Assembly: GCA_000149265.1 (NCBI GenBank) | Contig: CH003145.1 | Location: 11,814 to 75,813, forward strand | Origin: Ciona savignyi | Lineage: Eukaryota; Chordata; Ascidiacea; Phlebobranchia; Cionidae | Length of the DNA: 64,000 nucleotides | Direction: 5' to 3' | Shown here: one piece after another, positions 35,717 through 48,200 of the stretch | How positions within the stretch are numbered: the first letter of the stretch is position 1 | Layout: each line of letters starts with the position of its first letter | Notes under the pieces: generated by a model | Database searches by the model: none | What the model was told of the DNA's origin: nothing | Seen by the model: only the letters and a program-made list of their open reading frames with translations | Translations under genes and position numbers: made by a program

Positions 35717-38700
35717 TCATGTCTGCGGCAACCGGATCACCCCCACCCCACCACCAAGCCTTCGGTAATGCATCCCGTCATACATTCTCCATGTATTAGC
35801 TTCAGGAGTGTAGATTTCAATGGTTTTCAGGTAACTTGTTCCATCAAACCCGCCGACAGCCATAAGCTGACCATTCACAACAGCTAGCCCGACCTGGAAA
35901 TAATTTTTTTTAATATTACCGGCGATGTAGCTATTTTATCTCAGCTTTTTTATTTTAATTTCATTAAAATTTTGGTAGCAGTAATGGAACTTCCACTAAC
36001 TCCACTATGTTCTACTTACACCACTTCTCCTCGAGTTCATAGCTACCACAGTGGACCATGTATCAGTGAGTGGGTTGTATTTCTCAACACTGTTCAGTTC
36101 TGTTGTATCATCGCGGCCACCCACTGCATACAACATATCCTAGGATATATATGCCAGGTTAAGATCAGGTATTGTAGAAATGCATCTTTATCTTAGTATG
36201 TTGGTTAAGAACACTCCTTACTCATGGGGCATCACCAGATTATAGATTTATTTTCAAAATATTGCATGTCATATCAATATTCGAGTCATGATATTGATAG
36301 TGAATGTAAACAGCGATATAATGTTTTATGAACATATACATAGCTTTCTGATATATGGACCATAGTATTATTACTTTTTTTTCTGATATATACCATAGTA
36401 TTATTACCTTTTGGCTAGTGTGTAAATTTAAAATTATTTTGTGATTAAAATAAACTCATTGACAGCTGCATGTTAACTATTTGTCAAAGTGCGAATCAGG
36501 ACAAGCAATGATTGCTCACCCTGTACACTGTACATCCCAGATGCTTTCTCCTTGTGATCATCGGCGACATTTCAACCCATCTGTTTTCCTTTGGGTCATA
36601 TCTCTCCACCAAGTTCCATGGAGTCTGGCCATCTGAGCCACCCACTGCGTACAGATATCCACCAAGAACTGCTACAGCAACACCAAGCCGTTTTATGTTC
36701 ATCGACGAAACTTTACTCCATCGATTTTGCTTTGGATTGTATCTGATGATAACAGTAAATTATCTAGTTGTATTCCATATGTTAACAGATCTTATTATAG
36801 CAGAAATATAAAAAACCATTCAACTAATATCCTATGCCACTACCTTTTCACAATGTGACTGTGCAACTGACTGTTAATAAACATGAACATACCACATACC
36901 ATCAACTAGATAATATTATCACAAATGAGACATTATGCTAGTTGTTTTTGAACCAGTCAATTGTCACCTTCAGCCTGGTATCTAGGGTTGACTGAACTAT
37001 GATAGCACAGAATATACCCCAAAAAATGCATAACATTACCTTTCGACAATATCAAGACATGACATTCCATCCTGCCCACCCACAGCATACAGATAACCAT
37101 CCAAAACTGCCACCCCTACACTTGTCCTGCATGTGCTGGTAGGTTGAACATCTGATGACCACTGGTTAATTTGTGGGTCGTATCTATTAAAAATGTTGTT
37201 TGCAATTATTTAAAAAAGATGAATTATATTTTGACAGTCCATAGGACTAGATTTGTTCAAAGAAATCAGAAAAAAATCTGCTACCTATTGTTTCCCTATA
37301 AAAAACCTAGTTACCAACCAACTCACCTTTCAACACTATTGAGATAGGAGTTACCATCATGACCACCGACCGCATAGAGCAGATCATCCAACACTGACAC
37401 GCCCACACCACACCTTCTTTTGCTCATTGGCGCCACCAATCTCCACTCTCGTGATTCGGGGCAGTATCGTTCAACCGAGCTAATCGCATCACCACTACAC
37501 CATCCTATTCATTTTAGTACAATGTTTTAAAGCAGCATGAAAAGCAATAAAACAAGCCAGGGTTGCCAGCAAAAGCAGTTGGTTAGAAAATACAATATCC
37601 AACCACAACACATAAACCTACTACCTACATAAAATAGAATTACATAGTAATAATTAATACCAACATATCTAGCAGTAGTCTGGAATAAGCACCACTGTAC
37701 AACATATCAATGTGAATTCCATTGTACAAATCATTGAGCTATCAAATAAAATTGAGCTATTAACAGGAAGAATCTAAAATCAAACATTTGTTTTAGCATG
37801 TTGTCAAAGGAATTCGGATTACAGCTCCTGGTCAGATATGTTGCTTATTCCAACCTTAATAATGGATCTATACACATGAATAGGCCATATACTACAAGTA
37901 TCAAACATACCACACATTGCAATATCTTGGGCAACCATACTCTGCTCTTTAGACACAGAGATTATATTACCTATTACATACCTCCCACTGCGAATAAAAC
38001 TTCCCTCGTAATGGGACGACGTGGCCTGGTCCTTGGACCTTGCATAAGCGGTCGTTCCTGTGGTAGCAGCATGTAGTTCTTGGCCTCATCAATCAAATCT
38101 CTGCATTGCTCATCTGAGTGGATGAATGGGTCCACACTCACCACACCAACAAGGAATTTAGGGGTTAAAAGCGGAAGGCGAACATGTTGCAGAACCTTTG
38201 GAACAATTTGAACAGTTTGTAGAAGAAATTTTATAATTCGATTTTAATTGGTATACAACGGACACACATGATGCTTTGTAAAAATACCAGTTGTGTTTAA
38301 ATAACTACTAAATACCTGGTTAAGCTTTGAAATTTCATTAAAACTAATATTTCTGATAATTGTATTATATTATCTATATAATATATAAATATAGCACATT
38401 TAGCAATTATCACAAGCGGTTTTGAAGGATTACTATTTTATATAAATAAAGCTGTGAGCAATGCTTTACTGCCTTGGGAACCATTATAAATAGGAATTGG
38501 GCCGATGTTCATTAGTAATCAATATTGACGAACTACAACAAATAATTAAAAACATCCATAATATATCCAATACCTTTGGCCACAAATGCCTTCTTTCATT
38601 CAGGTCATGTTTAATCCAAGTGGTGACAGCTTTATAGACATGTTCTTCTGATCTTACGTTCAAGTCATCGGAACTTATAATCTGGATTAGCTGGTCCATG

Positions 38701-39919
38701 GGCAGAAGTCGAAATTCTTCACTTTCTTTCACCTTGTGGGGTATAGGAAAGCTATTTAACTGTTTGAACAAATGTTTACAACAAACCAACTATGCAAAAA
38801 AAACTCTTCAAATGAAAAAAAATCAAATCACATTAATTCGTATTTTGTAATAAATATTAAAATATATTGTAGTTATTAAACCAGTCAAACAAGTAAACAG
38901 TAGCAATGATGACAAGTAAACCTCTTGGAAGTTTGCTTGTGTGAATTTATCAGCCACTCTTAACAACTCCCGGCAAGCATGGGTATCGGCGAACGCTCGG
39001 ATACCCAAACAATTTGTTGGATCGAGTTGACGCTTCAAAAACTCACTGCAAATTTCTGAGAAAAAAAATTAGACTGGTGTTAATAAGTGGTTAAAGGTAC
39101 AATGTGAAGCAAAGGTGCATGGTACCTCTGCACATATATAGGACTTTTTGATCATGTTTTTTAATTAATTTAATTTTAGTTTGACCTAACCAGCATCAAA
39201 CAGCACTATAGTTAATTGCCAGAAACAAGATTCCTTCGCTACCTTGTATTTCAACCATTTGCAAAAGGCAAGCAGCAGGTAGCAGACTTTGTACGTTCCC
39301 TTCCTCCACAGTGATCTGTGCGGTGTATGCAAAGTCTATCAGAAGCTCCATGGCCTTCTCTTCAATATCCCTAATAATTATCTCTGTTTGGTGGCTCTCC
39401 GCAAGCTCCACTGTAAACATTGCCTGGAATATGTTACTTGGTTAGAAACAAGCTGCTAAAATGTAAAACTAACTTACATACTACAGTGAAACCGTATTTC
39501 ATTTTTTACCATTTTGTACAGTAAATGATAAGCCTGTGCACTTTTAATAATGCATAAATGTTACATAAATTTACTAAAACTGTAACAACGAATGATTGTA
39601 CCGGTGACGGTGATTGTCTTTGGAATATACAGTATAATAACACAAAACAAACAAATGCCCTTACATGAAAATAAGGTGAAGCTGCAGCAAGAACAACTCT
39701 GTGTGCATAGAGTTTTAAAGTTCCCACTACAATTGCCACATCCCATAACTCTTGCCTCTTCCTCAAAATGTTCAGCACATCTAGTATTTGGTGAGGATGT
39801 TTATCTGATACATGGCAAAGCGATGCTTTCATGTTTGTTAGTGTGTTTCCAGCTTGCAATCGATTGCCACACACAGAGGTTATATCCATTGACATAGGTA
39901 GCCCTCGTTCGGCATACAT
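35717..39919 (-). CDS. KLHL20: Kelch-like protein 20 (BTB-BACK-Kelch), 594 aa
   Basis: Ten exons in coding order: 39665-39919, 39243-39423, 38922-39055, 38574-38732, 37982-38195, 37327-37504, 37040-37183, 36520-36742, 36020-36139 and 35717-35893. The sum is 1785 nt. The BTB domain (about 45-150) contains [20 protein letters not shown] and [18 protein letters not shown] (about 155-255) contains [20 protein letters not shown]. Six Kelch repeats (about 305-585) follow, with YAVGG in each, ending [11 protein letters not shown]. Identity to vertebrate KLHL20 (609 aa) is very high throughout. KLHL20 is a substrate adaptor for the CUL3 ubiquitin ligase and acts at the trans-Golgi and on DAPK1 and PML in vertebrates; its role here is inferred. 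The fusion gene upstream on the same strand ends 291 bp before this ATG. Confidence 0.96.
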
Positions 39920-40210
39920 ATTGCTTGGAGCATGAAGACATAAATTATTTATTTTTAACCTATTTTCCGTGTAAAACGAAAATACTGTAAGAAGAGATAA
40001 ATAAGCCAGTCACCTGAAAGTGAATTTTACATTTTTCATTACATAAAAAGTACTAATTTAAAAATTTTATTTACTTTTACTAGTTTAAAAGTTTATTTAC
40101 TTTTGCATATTTTTTAACAGCAATCTGTTTTTTATTTTAATAAATTTGTCTCATAATAAAACATAAAACATTGGAAATACTATTAATTGTAAAAGAAGTC
40201 CTTGGCAAGT

Positions 40211-43129
40211 TTATTCCTCTACATTTACTTCCTTTTTAAAAGTCGATACAAGCGTCTCTAAATCTTGAGTAAAGTTTTTACTGTTACCCATCAATGGAAA
40301 TAAAGCTTCTCTTAAGCTGAAAAATAACCTTGGATGTAAGATTTCTTGCGCTGCTAACAGTTGTTTAATTCGGTGTCTTTCTTTAGGGGCTTCGAAACAA
40401 GCTGGGCAGTTTTCAGGAATTACCGGTAACCTTGAGTTTTCAGCAAAATTTCTTGTCTCAATTTCACGGACATAAATGAATGGACGAATTACTCGTAAAT
40501 CACCTTCTTTTATAGTATAATGTGCTTTCATAGTGTGTAGCAAGCCGTTATGAAATGCAGACATCATAAAAGTCTCAGCCAAGTCATCCAAGTGCTGTCC
40601 GAATGCCAACACATTCCAGCCTTCACGTCTAGCTGTTGAGTAAATTCTTCCTCTTTTCATCCTGGAACAAAATGCACAAATGGAACTTGCGTCCGCTGTG
40701 GTAGCCTGGTCCATGATTCCTTGCTTCTCATAAAAATAATCCACATTTAAAGTTTTTAAATATGGTATTAGTGGAGATGGATCAAATGATGGGTTCATTG
40801 GGTCTATTGTTACAGCTCCAAGATGAAAGTTTATGTTTTTGTGTTTTGAATAAAACTGATATTGGTGTAAGACATGCAGCAATGATAATGAGTCCTTGCC
40901 ACCAGATAAACAAACCAGGACCTTATCATTATTTTTTATCATCTTAAAATCATCTATGGCCTTTACTGTTAGCTTAAAGAGAGCTTTAGGAGGGGTAATA
41001 AAGCAGGTACTTTTTGCTGCAGAGGGTACAACTAAAGGTACAGTGCTCTTTGGTCTTTGTTCTGGTATTATACACGAATATTTCTCAGTTTTGGCAGTTA
41101 TTGGGGCATTGTTTGTATGTCGATTTGTTAGGCCTTTCTCCAGAGAATTCTGCTGTGTATTTACTGGAGTAATTGGTTTGTGATGAACATCAAATTGAAG
41201 AAATTTCTCTGGCACTTTAACAAGTTCAATACATTCATCCAATGTCAGTTCTTTTATATTACTTCGCACTTTAATTGGACAATTTTCATTTACTGGTTTC
41301 CTTAAGCCAGAGTGGTAGTGCACAGCATCTGATGGAAGCAGAAACCATGAAAGATGTTGGAATTTTTCGGAAAATATTAATCGTTGGTCGGGAAGAGCAT
41401 CATATTTTACAGGTTCGTTAAAAATTTTTTCTGCATATTTTAAAACTTCGTTGTAATTTAGATTTATATCTGTTAACTCTTGTTTCTTAAATCTCGGGTT
41501 TATTTTAAGTCCTGATGATGTAAATTTGACATCTCCAATCCATTGCCTCTCTGTAAACACCTTGTGTTTATTATGCTTCCATTGTCCTGTTTCTGGGTTA
41601 AACATATATAATGGAAGTAACTTCCATCCATGTTCAGATAACATTGCAACTGATTTGATTATAAAATCAACTTCATATTCAGAGCAGAAATAAGGCAGAC
41701 TTAAACGTGTGAAGCCAGGCCTTAGCACTTCATGCGATGAACATTCTTCATATCTTCTCAGGTGGGTTCTATTCAATCTGGTGTCTTCTAACAAAGCAGA
41801 TTCAAATTCTGCTGCCGTTTTTTCATCAATTCCAAGTAAATCTTGTGCATAAGGTCCTGCACAAGCACACCCTCCTCGTGCTTGAATTCCAAATAAGTCA
41901 TTCAAAAGAGCAGAAACAAAATTGTGATGCAAATACAACTTTGAATCAGGGTGGTGAATCAGGAAAGAAAACACAGCCAACTGATTTTCAGAAGACAGTT
42001 TATTTGGCCTACCCAGAATGTGCAAATTAGAACATTTCCCCCATTTATCCATTACCATATTATACAGCCTCTTCTCTTCTTTTAATATATTTTGAACCCC
42101 AACAGTTTCTTTTAACTGCATTGACAAGGCAGCTCGAATTATTCCAACCAATCGCGGAGTGCCTCCTTCTTCTCGCATTTCAATATCTTGCAAATAACGA
42201 TGGCTGTTTTGCGATACAAAGAATACAGATCCACCTCCACTGTCTGATGGTACTGGGTTTCTGAATAAAGTTTTCTTCGCAACAAGCACGCCAGGACAGT
42301 CAACACCTCCTATAAATTTATGCATTGATAAAAACACAGCATCTTTTGAAGCATTATAACTGGACGGTTGCATGTTTATGTCTTTATATGGCCCAGCAGT
42401 TGCATAATCCCAAAATGCAAAAGCTCCATACTCGTGTAGTAATGAAGTGATGGCATCTACATTCGAAAGCACACCTGTTATATTAGATGCTGCAGAGAAA
42501 CAACCAATTAGGGTAAAGTTTTTATTTTTCCAAAATTTTAATGCAGTTTCTAAATGGTTCATGTTAACTCTGCCTTGTGTATTTTCACTGATTCGAATTA
42601 CTTTAAATGCAATTTCCCTCCATGGCAATAAGTTTGAATGATGTTCAAATGGCCCAACAAACACCACTGGTCTTTTTGATAAATCCAAACCAGATATTAG
42701 CTTATGAACAGCTCCAGTAACACCATTGCCGGTGAAAATAACTGCATCATGTTCATTTGCATGAACAAAATTTCGAATCATCAGTCTTGCTTCATTTTGA
42801 AATAGACTTGATTGGTTTGAAGTGACAGAAGTGGTTGTGTGTACATTACCATACCAGGGTAGAACATTTTCATTTATATATGTCTCTATAGATTGTAAAG
42901 CCCGGCCAGTTGCGATATAGTCACAGTAAACCACTTTCCTGGTGCCAAATGGTCCATTATAAGTAGACGTCGAACCAATTAAATCGTTTTGTATAAATTC
43001 TATTAATTCATTATTACACGAATCATTTTGAAATTGATTACCGTCAAAGTTCTGCCTGTCTTGGTCCAGAAACTTCCTATTTCCAGGCGCTTTTCTAAAA
43101 CTTTCGTTGTATCCTTGTCCAAAAATCAT
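40211..43129 (-). CDS. Cysteine-desulfurase-like / TtcA-like PP-loop fusion enzyme, 972 aa, single exon
   Basis: A single uninterrupted 2.9-kb frame. Residues about 65-505 are a class V aminotransferase fold: EHHSNLLPWRE (162-172), DYATAGPY (241-248), PLP lysine Lys271 in SMHKFIGG, and RGGCACAGPY (418-427) with candidate persulfide Cys421 or Cys423. Residues about 710-950 are a TtcA-type tRNA thiolase. They show the PP-loop SGGKDS (742-747), CAFC (818-821), FGQHLDDLAET (843-853) and CPAC (908-911), which may ligate an iron-sulfur cluster as in bacterial TtcA. Bacterial TtcA makes 2-thiocytidine at tRNA position 32 with sulfur from IscS; here donor and acceptor share one chain. A linker of about 200 residues has no known domain. 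No clear targeting peptide is seen. The lack of introns may point to retroposition or horizontal transfer. The AATAAA overlaps the stop codon. Confidence 0.9.
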   Translation of the reverse strand: MIFGQGYNESFRKAPGNRKFLDQDRQNFDGNQFQNDSCNNELIEFIQNDLIGSTSTYNGPFGTRKVVYCDYIATGRALQSIETYINENVLPWYGNVHTTTSVTSNQSSLFQNEARLMIRNFVHANEHDAVIFTGNGVTGAVHKLISGLDLSKRPVVFVGPFEHHSNLLPWREIAFKVIRISENTQGRVNMNHLETALKFWKNKNFTLIGCFSAASNITGVLSNVDAITSLLHEYGAFAFWDYATAGPYKDINMQPSSYNASKDAVFLSMHKFIGGVDCPGVLVAKKTLFRNPVPSDSGGGSVFFVSQNSHRYLQDIEMREEGGTPRLVGIIRAALSMQLKETVGVQNILKEEKRLYNMVMDKWGKCSNLHILGRPNKLSSENQLAVFSFLIHHPDSKLYLHHNFVSALLNDLFGIQARGGCACAGPYAQDLLGIDEKTAAEFESALLEDTRLNRTHLRRYEECSSHEVLRPGFTRLSLPYFCSEYEVDFIIKSVAMLSEHGWKLLPLYMFNPETGQWKHNKHKVFTERQWIGDVKFTSSGLKINPRFKKQELTDINLNYNEVLKYAEKIFNEPVKYDALPDQRLIFSEKFQHLSWFLLPSDAVHYHSGLRKPVNENCPIKVRSNIKELTLDECIELVKVPEKFLQFDVHHKPITPVNTQQNSLEKGLTNRHTNNAPITAKTEKYSCIIPEQRPKSTVPLVVPSAAKSTCFITPPKALFKLTVKAIDDFKMIKNNDKVLVCLSGGKDSLSLLHVLHQYQFYSKHKNINFHLGAVTIDPMNPSFDPSPLIPYLKTLNVDYFYEKQGIMDQATTADASSICAFCSRMKRGRIYSTARREGWNVLAFGQHLDDLAETFMMSAFHNGLLHTMKAHYTIKEGDLRVIRPFIYVREIETRNFAENSRLPVIPENCPACFEAPKERHRIKQLLAAQEILHPRLFFSLREALFPLMGNSKNFTQDLETLVSTFKKEVNVEE

Positions 43130-43552
43130 CGTTCAAGACAAGTAAAACCAACTCCAACAGCTGACGTAAAATAACTTTGTATGGTATTCTTTCTCTGAAA
43201 TCAAGAGAGCTGGATTATGCAAAGTCACGAGTGGGGAGTTTTTTAATTTTTTTTTTAAATTTTCTAAAACACTAGGTTGGACCATTTATGAACCAAACAG
43301 CTGTCCAATTATTCTGGCATTTAGAATCATCTCGTCCAGGAGCGCAGAATAAATAATGACCCAAGTTTGTTTGACAATTTTAGATGTTGGAATTAACTTA
43401 ACCACAACATTCAGCAAAGCCTTTCCATCACCAGGAACGGGAAATCGCCAGGTATATACGACCGAATAGCTTTGTGGGATAGCACTTCGGCTTTTAACAC
43501 AAAACTTTTAGATACGAAATTGGTTGCTGGTAAGTTAGTTGTTCAAGTGTGA

Positions 43553-43850
43553 TAATTATGTTTATCCCCGTGAATGTAAAACGCAAGAGGCATTAACACA
43601 CGGGCAATCGTCAGATTACCTCGCACCCACCGCCGGGTTGTCGGAGCTATTGCAGTATGTTGTGTATGATTCAGATGTTACTTTAATTTGGTAGGACCCA
43701 TTATTTCACTGTGTTCAGGCAATGTCCGTTAAGTGCCTTGCTCAAAGACATAACCGCGACTTGCTAGCGACTTTTTTTCGAATACTCAAACTTACGGCTG
43801 AAATACGACGCAATAAAACGCCAAGTTAATGGGTAGGACGTATTTTTTTA
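43553..43850 (-). mobile_element. SINE copy, moderately decayed
   Basis: ATGTTTATCCCCGTGAATG, CACGGGCAATCGTCAGATTA, CAGGCAATGTCCGTTAAGTG and CTTGCTAGCGAC appear in the family order and orientation. The tRNA-like head is badly eroded. Confidence 0.75.
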
Positions 43851-44046
43851 ATCGAACGGACATAGGCACATTTTTCGTTGATATTCAGAATTCCTATTTA
43901 TTTTTGACTTAAGTTGTCTGCTGTTCCGTACGATTAATATTAGTGTATTTATTATTCCTTAAGCATAATTTATTTTATGGGGTTTCCTGGGGGTAAACTG
44001 AGTTACTTTAATTAAATTGTATTTTTATGATTTATATACGTTATTT

Positions 44047-44130
44047 AACTTTTTACAAATTTAAAGTAAACAAATACGATAATTATCTAACTTTTTACAA
44101 ATTTAAAGTAAACAAATACGATAAATCTCA
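44047..44130. repeat. 42-bp tandem duplication
   Basis: The segment beginning AACTTTTTACAAATTTAAAG occurs at 44047 and again at 44089, almost without change, giving two units of 42 bp. The near identity suggests a recent duplication. Confidence 0.85.
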
Positions 44131-44367
44131 TTTTATGGGAGTAAATTTCAAATTTTAGGAATTGCCAAAAAACTGACGTTGTATATTTTAAATGGGACCC
44201 CATAATCATTAAATTGCAGCTGAGTTGTTTAAAAATAGCAGCTGTAGTATATGGTCAACTAAATATTTTAAGCGACGTTTTAAATTTAGAGCCCCGTTTC
44301 CTTGTTTAAAGATCGATACAATCCTATGTCACAAATACGCAGACACAAAGGCGTGTAGGCTACTACT

Positions 44368-44517
44368 ATGGAAAGAAATGATACAAATTCCGATTTTTCC
44401 GAAATGGAATGGCTGAATGAACTGGACTGTCGTTACCGTGTAAGAACGTGCACAGAGAAGCCCACAGTAGAAAAAAACTACCAAAGAAAGACGAAGCAAC
44501 ACAAATGCAAATGGTAA
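44368..44517 (+). CDS. Doubtful small ORF, 49 aa
   Basis: ATG to TAA encodes a polar peptide (MERNDTNSDFSEMEWLNELD then a Lys-rich end). The composition is protein-like, and a possible donor (GTAAGA) lies inside after codon 24, so it could be a first exon. I found no matching downstream exon, no family and no polyadenylation signal. It may equally be chance. Confidence 0.2.
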   Translation: MERNDTNSDFSEMEWLNELDCRYRVRTCTEKPTVEKNYQRKTKQHKCKW

Positions 44518-45255
44518 TTCTACTATTTGGTGTGGTACGTATCTTGGTAGTATTTAACCTATGATAACTGTTTTATTCTATAAATGCCAGACGGATAAAA
44601 CACGGACATGTTCAACGTTTTATTTGTACATTTAAAATGCATCCTGTTGCTAAACCATCAAATATTTATTCGTGTACGATTGGCCTTTTAAAACATTCGA
44701 GACCTTGGAACTATTGCTGTGTGTTAGTAGAAGAAACTGTCGTGTATTTTATAAATTACCACATCTGTTGCATTAGAAAACGTGTGGACATTCCTTCAGT
44801 TTTTGTTCAACCCATTAAATTACTCACAATGCAAGATCAAACATCTCCTTGGGGAGATCACAAATCGGGTAGGTTTAGGAGTTTTTCTGTTTATACACCC
44901 TTGGATAAGAAATCGTAGATTAATGTCAGTATGCAACCAATTAAAAATCCAAAAGCTATCAGTCTCAAATATATTCAAACAAACACTTTGCAGGAGCAGC
45001 TTTTTCGCAGTTGTGGTTTACCTTATAGCCATTGCAACACCAAGTTCGATTCTTTTGGTTACATACTACACAACAGAGTGGCAATCTTAATTATTTCTGG
45101 AGGACAAGTAGTAAACTCAAATCATAGTATTATATGTTGTGGTCACTCATGGATTTGTCGTTTATATTCTATGTACAGAATGGTCTGACAGGAGCTATTG
45201 CAATACACAGAAAAATAGACCTGTAACAACACTTTACGTGTTGTCCATAAATAAT

Positions 45256-48200
45256 TTATTCTTGAAAAGTAACAATGTGCTTCTTTTTTTCTACCACTCT
45301 TGGCACGGATCCATGCTTGCTGTGCATGCGCACATTTTGTTCCCTGGAAATAGTTTTGAATATATAATTGTTATTGTAAAACATATTATTATCTAAAACT
45401 TACTTTTTCCGCTGTGATTCTTTTATCAAACGCTTTTCTTTCATGGCTTGATAAATGCTTTTTGGTACATGTCTAGATTACAGAATATGGTATTTAATAT
45501 TTAAACCAATCAAAACAAGCTATCTAGTGTGTCCATATTAATATGTGATATTTTTTGCATACCTGTGACGTGCAATTCTTTTTACTTGTGGGTGGTACGC
45601 AAACTTTTCCTTTAATTTATCGTTGTAAACTGTTGCAGCCTTTTCCCTTGGGGTTACCTAATGAATTGTATCAGTATTGTCAGTAAAAAAGAAATAAAAG
45701 GTTTAATTAGTGTTGACACAACTCTAAAATGTAATGGCTGTACATAGGATAGGATATACATGTACATTTCCAGAGGTGAAGAAACGCAGTGTCAATTATA
45801 ACACATGCTATTGTCTAATTTTTTTGTTAGCAGTTGGGTTACCACAAATTTTACAGAGTGATAAATAATCATATAATGGAGCCAGTGCCACAATTATTGT
45901 TCAACACATTAAAATAGTGCATTTATTCAACAATTAAGTGACAAGGACACAACCTAGACTTTCTGGCTAGTGCTAAATACGAACCAAAGTACAACTAAAG
46001 ATAAGTTTCAAAATATTTATGTGACAAACCATTCCAAGCTTTTCTGAAGCTCTAGCTTTCCACATTCTGATGTTGGTTTCATCAGAACCAGATAAGATGT
46101 ATCTTTAAGAGTAATATAATTATGAGGAAAGGTTTAGGAGCGAATACCTTTCCTATACACAAGATCATTATTTTAGAATTGCTGATGGGTTAATCAGTTA
46201 AATCCTTGTTGATGAAACCAAGCCTTTACTTATCTATCATGACCATTACACTACCTAATGCATTATTTATGTGGTGAAAGGTATTCATTGTAGCATGTAA
46301 TCTTCATTACCTGTTATCTGCAGACCAACGGACAGTAAATACACGTTGCATACGTTTAGTGTGATACACCTCTCTGCTCTTGCCAGATGACAGAACTGGA
46401 AATATTCGTATTGACCTAAATACAATTGAATTAAACTGTTATGTATACAAATGTACCATGACAGGGTGAGATATAGAGGGTAATAATTGTATTAGTAAAA
46501 GAAAAGTTTAACGACTCTCAATCTTTTTAACTCTTTCACTCCCGGCCAAATGCATTAATTTAAACATGCTGTCCCGCAGTGTTTTTTACAATTTTTGGTC
46601 ATTTTCAAATTAGCACAGTTTTTCTCAAATTTATGCTATGATTTAATATTTAGTATGGTTGGAAAGATAATTTATCCCTCTTTTAAACAAACCGCACACC
46701 TAGAATCTACCTCCAATAAATAATATATTATGTAAACTTTAGTGAACACCACTTTTTATGTAAAGAAAATTCTGCTCGACTTTGAACATTTTGAGGTGCA
46801 CTGACAAACGAAATACTCACTAATTATTGGTATGCCCAAATGATATGAAAATTGGAATGTAGATTGTCTAATAGTTTTTGTACTCAGGAAAATTTGAACT
46901 GTATTTGTATCTTCAGTAGTTTTTTTACTATTCCTAATTGAAATTTTCCTTTATTCTAACTATATTATGAAAAATTGAACCAAAACGCATTGAAGTTTTT
47001 AGTTGTGTAGAACTAAAATAGTAAAAAGTATAAATAAGAACAGTGAAGGAAGTGTAAAAGGGCATACAAAAGCAAACAAACACAAATACTATATCCAATA
47101 TTCTTCAAAGCAGGGCACACCGAACTAGCTAGTCTCGCCGCCTTTTTCTTTATCGTGCGCTCAGCAGGCCCAGCTGGATTCATGCTTTGGTGAACACGAA
47201 GCATAAACGCCTGCTGCGAAAACGTCACCAACGCTCTCCTTTTTTTCTCAACGGCACGAAATTCACAGAGAATGTAAAGAAAGACTTGCTTGACAAAAAG
47301 AGCTTCCCCGCAAGTTAACGCGACTCCTATTGGCTGAGTTAGTCACTTGTAAATTCGTGTAAAATCGATAGAAATAAGAGGCGAAGCCTTGAAAAAGAAA
47401 GGCTATCACTCCTCGCAATTTTAATATTTCTCCACGAAAATTACAGAGAATAAAATATAGGGTTTCCTTGATCGAATGAGCCATAGCTGAGGTCTCTACC
47501 ATTACGCATTGCGGAGAAATCGTTTTTTAGATTTGCATCCATTTATGTACAGGCGGGATACCATGTTTTCCCACCAACTCGCCATATATGGCGAGTTGGG
47601 ACGGAAAGAGTTAAGATGATTAAAAATAAATTTTCCGTGTTTGGTTAAGTTACCCCTATAATAGGAAATATATACACTACGCACACAATAAAACTACCTG
47701 TCATAACTCCCAGACACAAATTCCCGACCAGTTGGGGAATAATCCACATCTAGCACAGCATCAGTGTGGTCGGTGTGTACATTTACCGCAGCATCCAACT
47801 TTCTCATGTCAAAGGTATATAAACTGGAAACAAAAAGTTTTGCGGCATGTATATTTACCATTTGTATTTTTCATGATTTTTATTAAAAAACACAGTAAAT
47901 GTTTGTTGGGTATAGTGTTAAAATCTTTTATCAAAGTAGCTTATATAAAAAAATTATTACTAGTATTAATATATAGTGGTACCAGTTTTATTTACTTACT
48001 ATTTTGGCAATATTAACTTAATAGAATAAGGTTAATTTTATAACATTACCATGTTAGAATAGGATTGTTTTGTTTTATCTTTGTGAATTAAAAAGTCTTG
48101 AGCATTAACCCATGAGAAAAAAGCAAACTTATGTCATGCTCACGGCCTGAACTCTAATGTAGTTTGAATGTTTAGGTATTAAATTAGTTCAGACAAGTAC

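Larger units (their letters stand above)
43130..45255. other. Intergenic region
   Basis: It holds the promoter side of the fusion gene, a SINE at about 43553-43850, a 42-bp tandem duplication at 44047-44130 and a doubtful small frame at 44368-44517. Scattered SINE-like words occur near 44700-44840. Nothing else could be supported. Confidence 0.5.
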
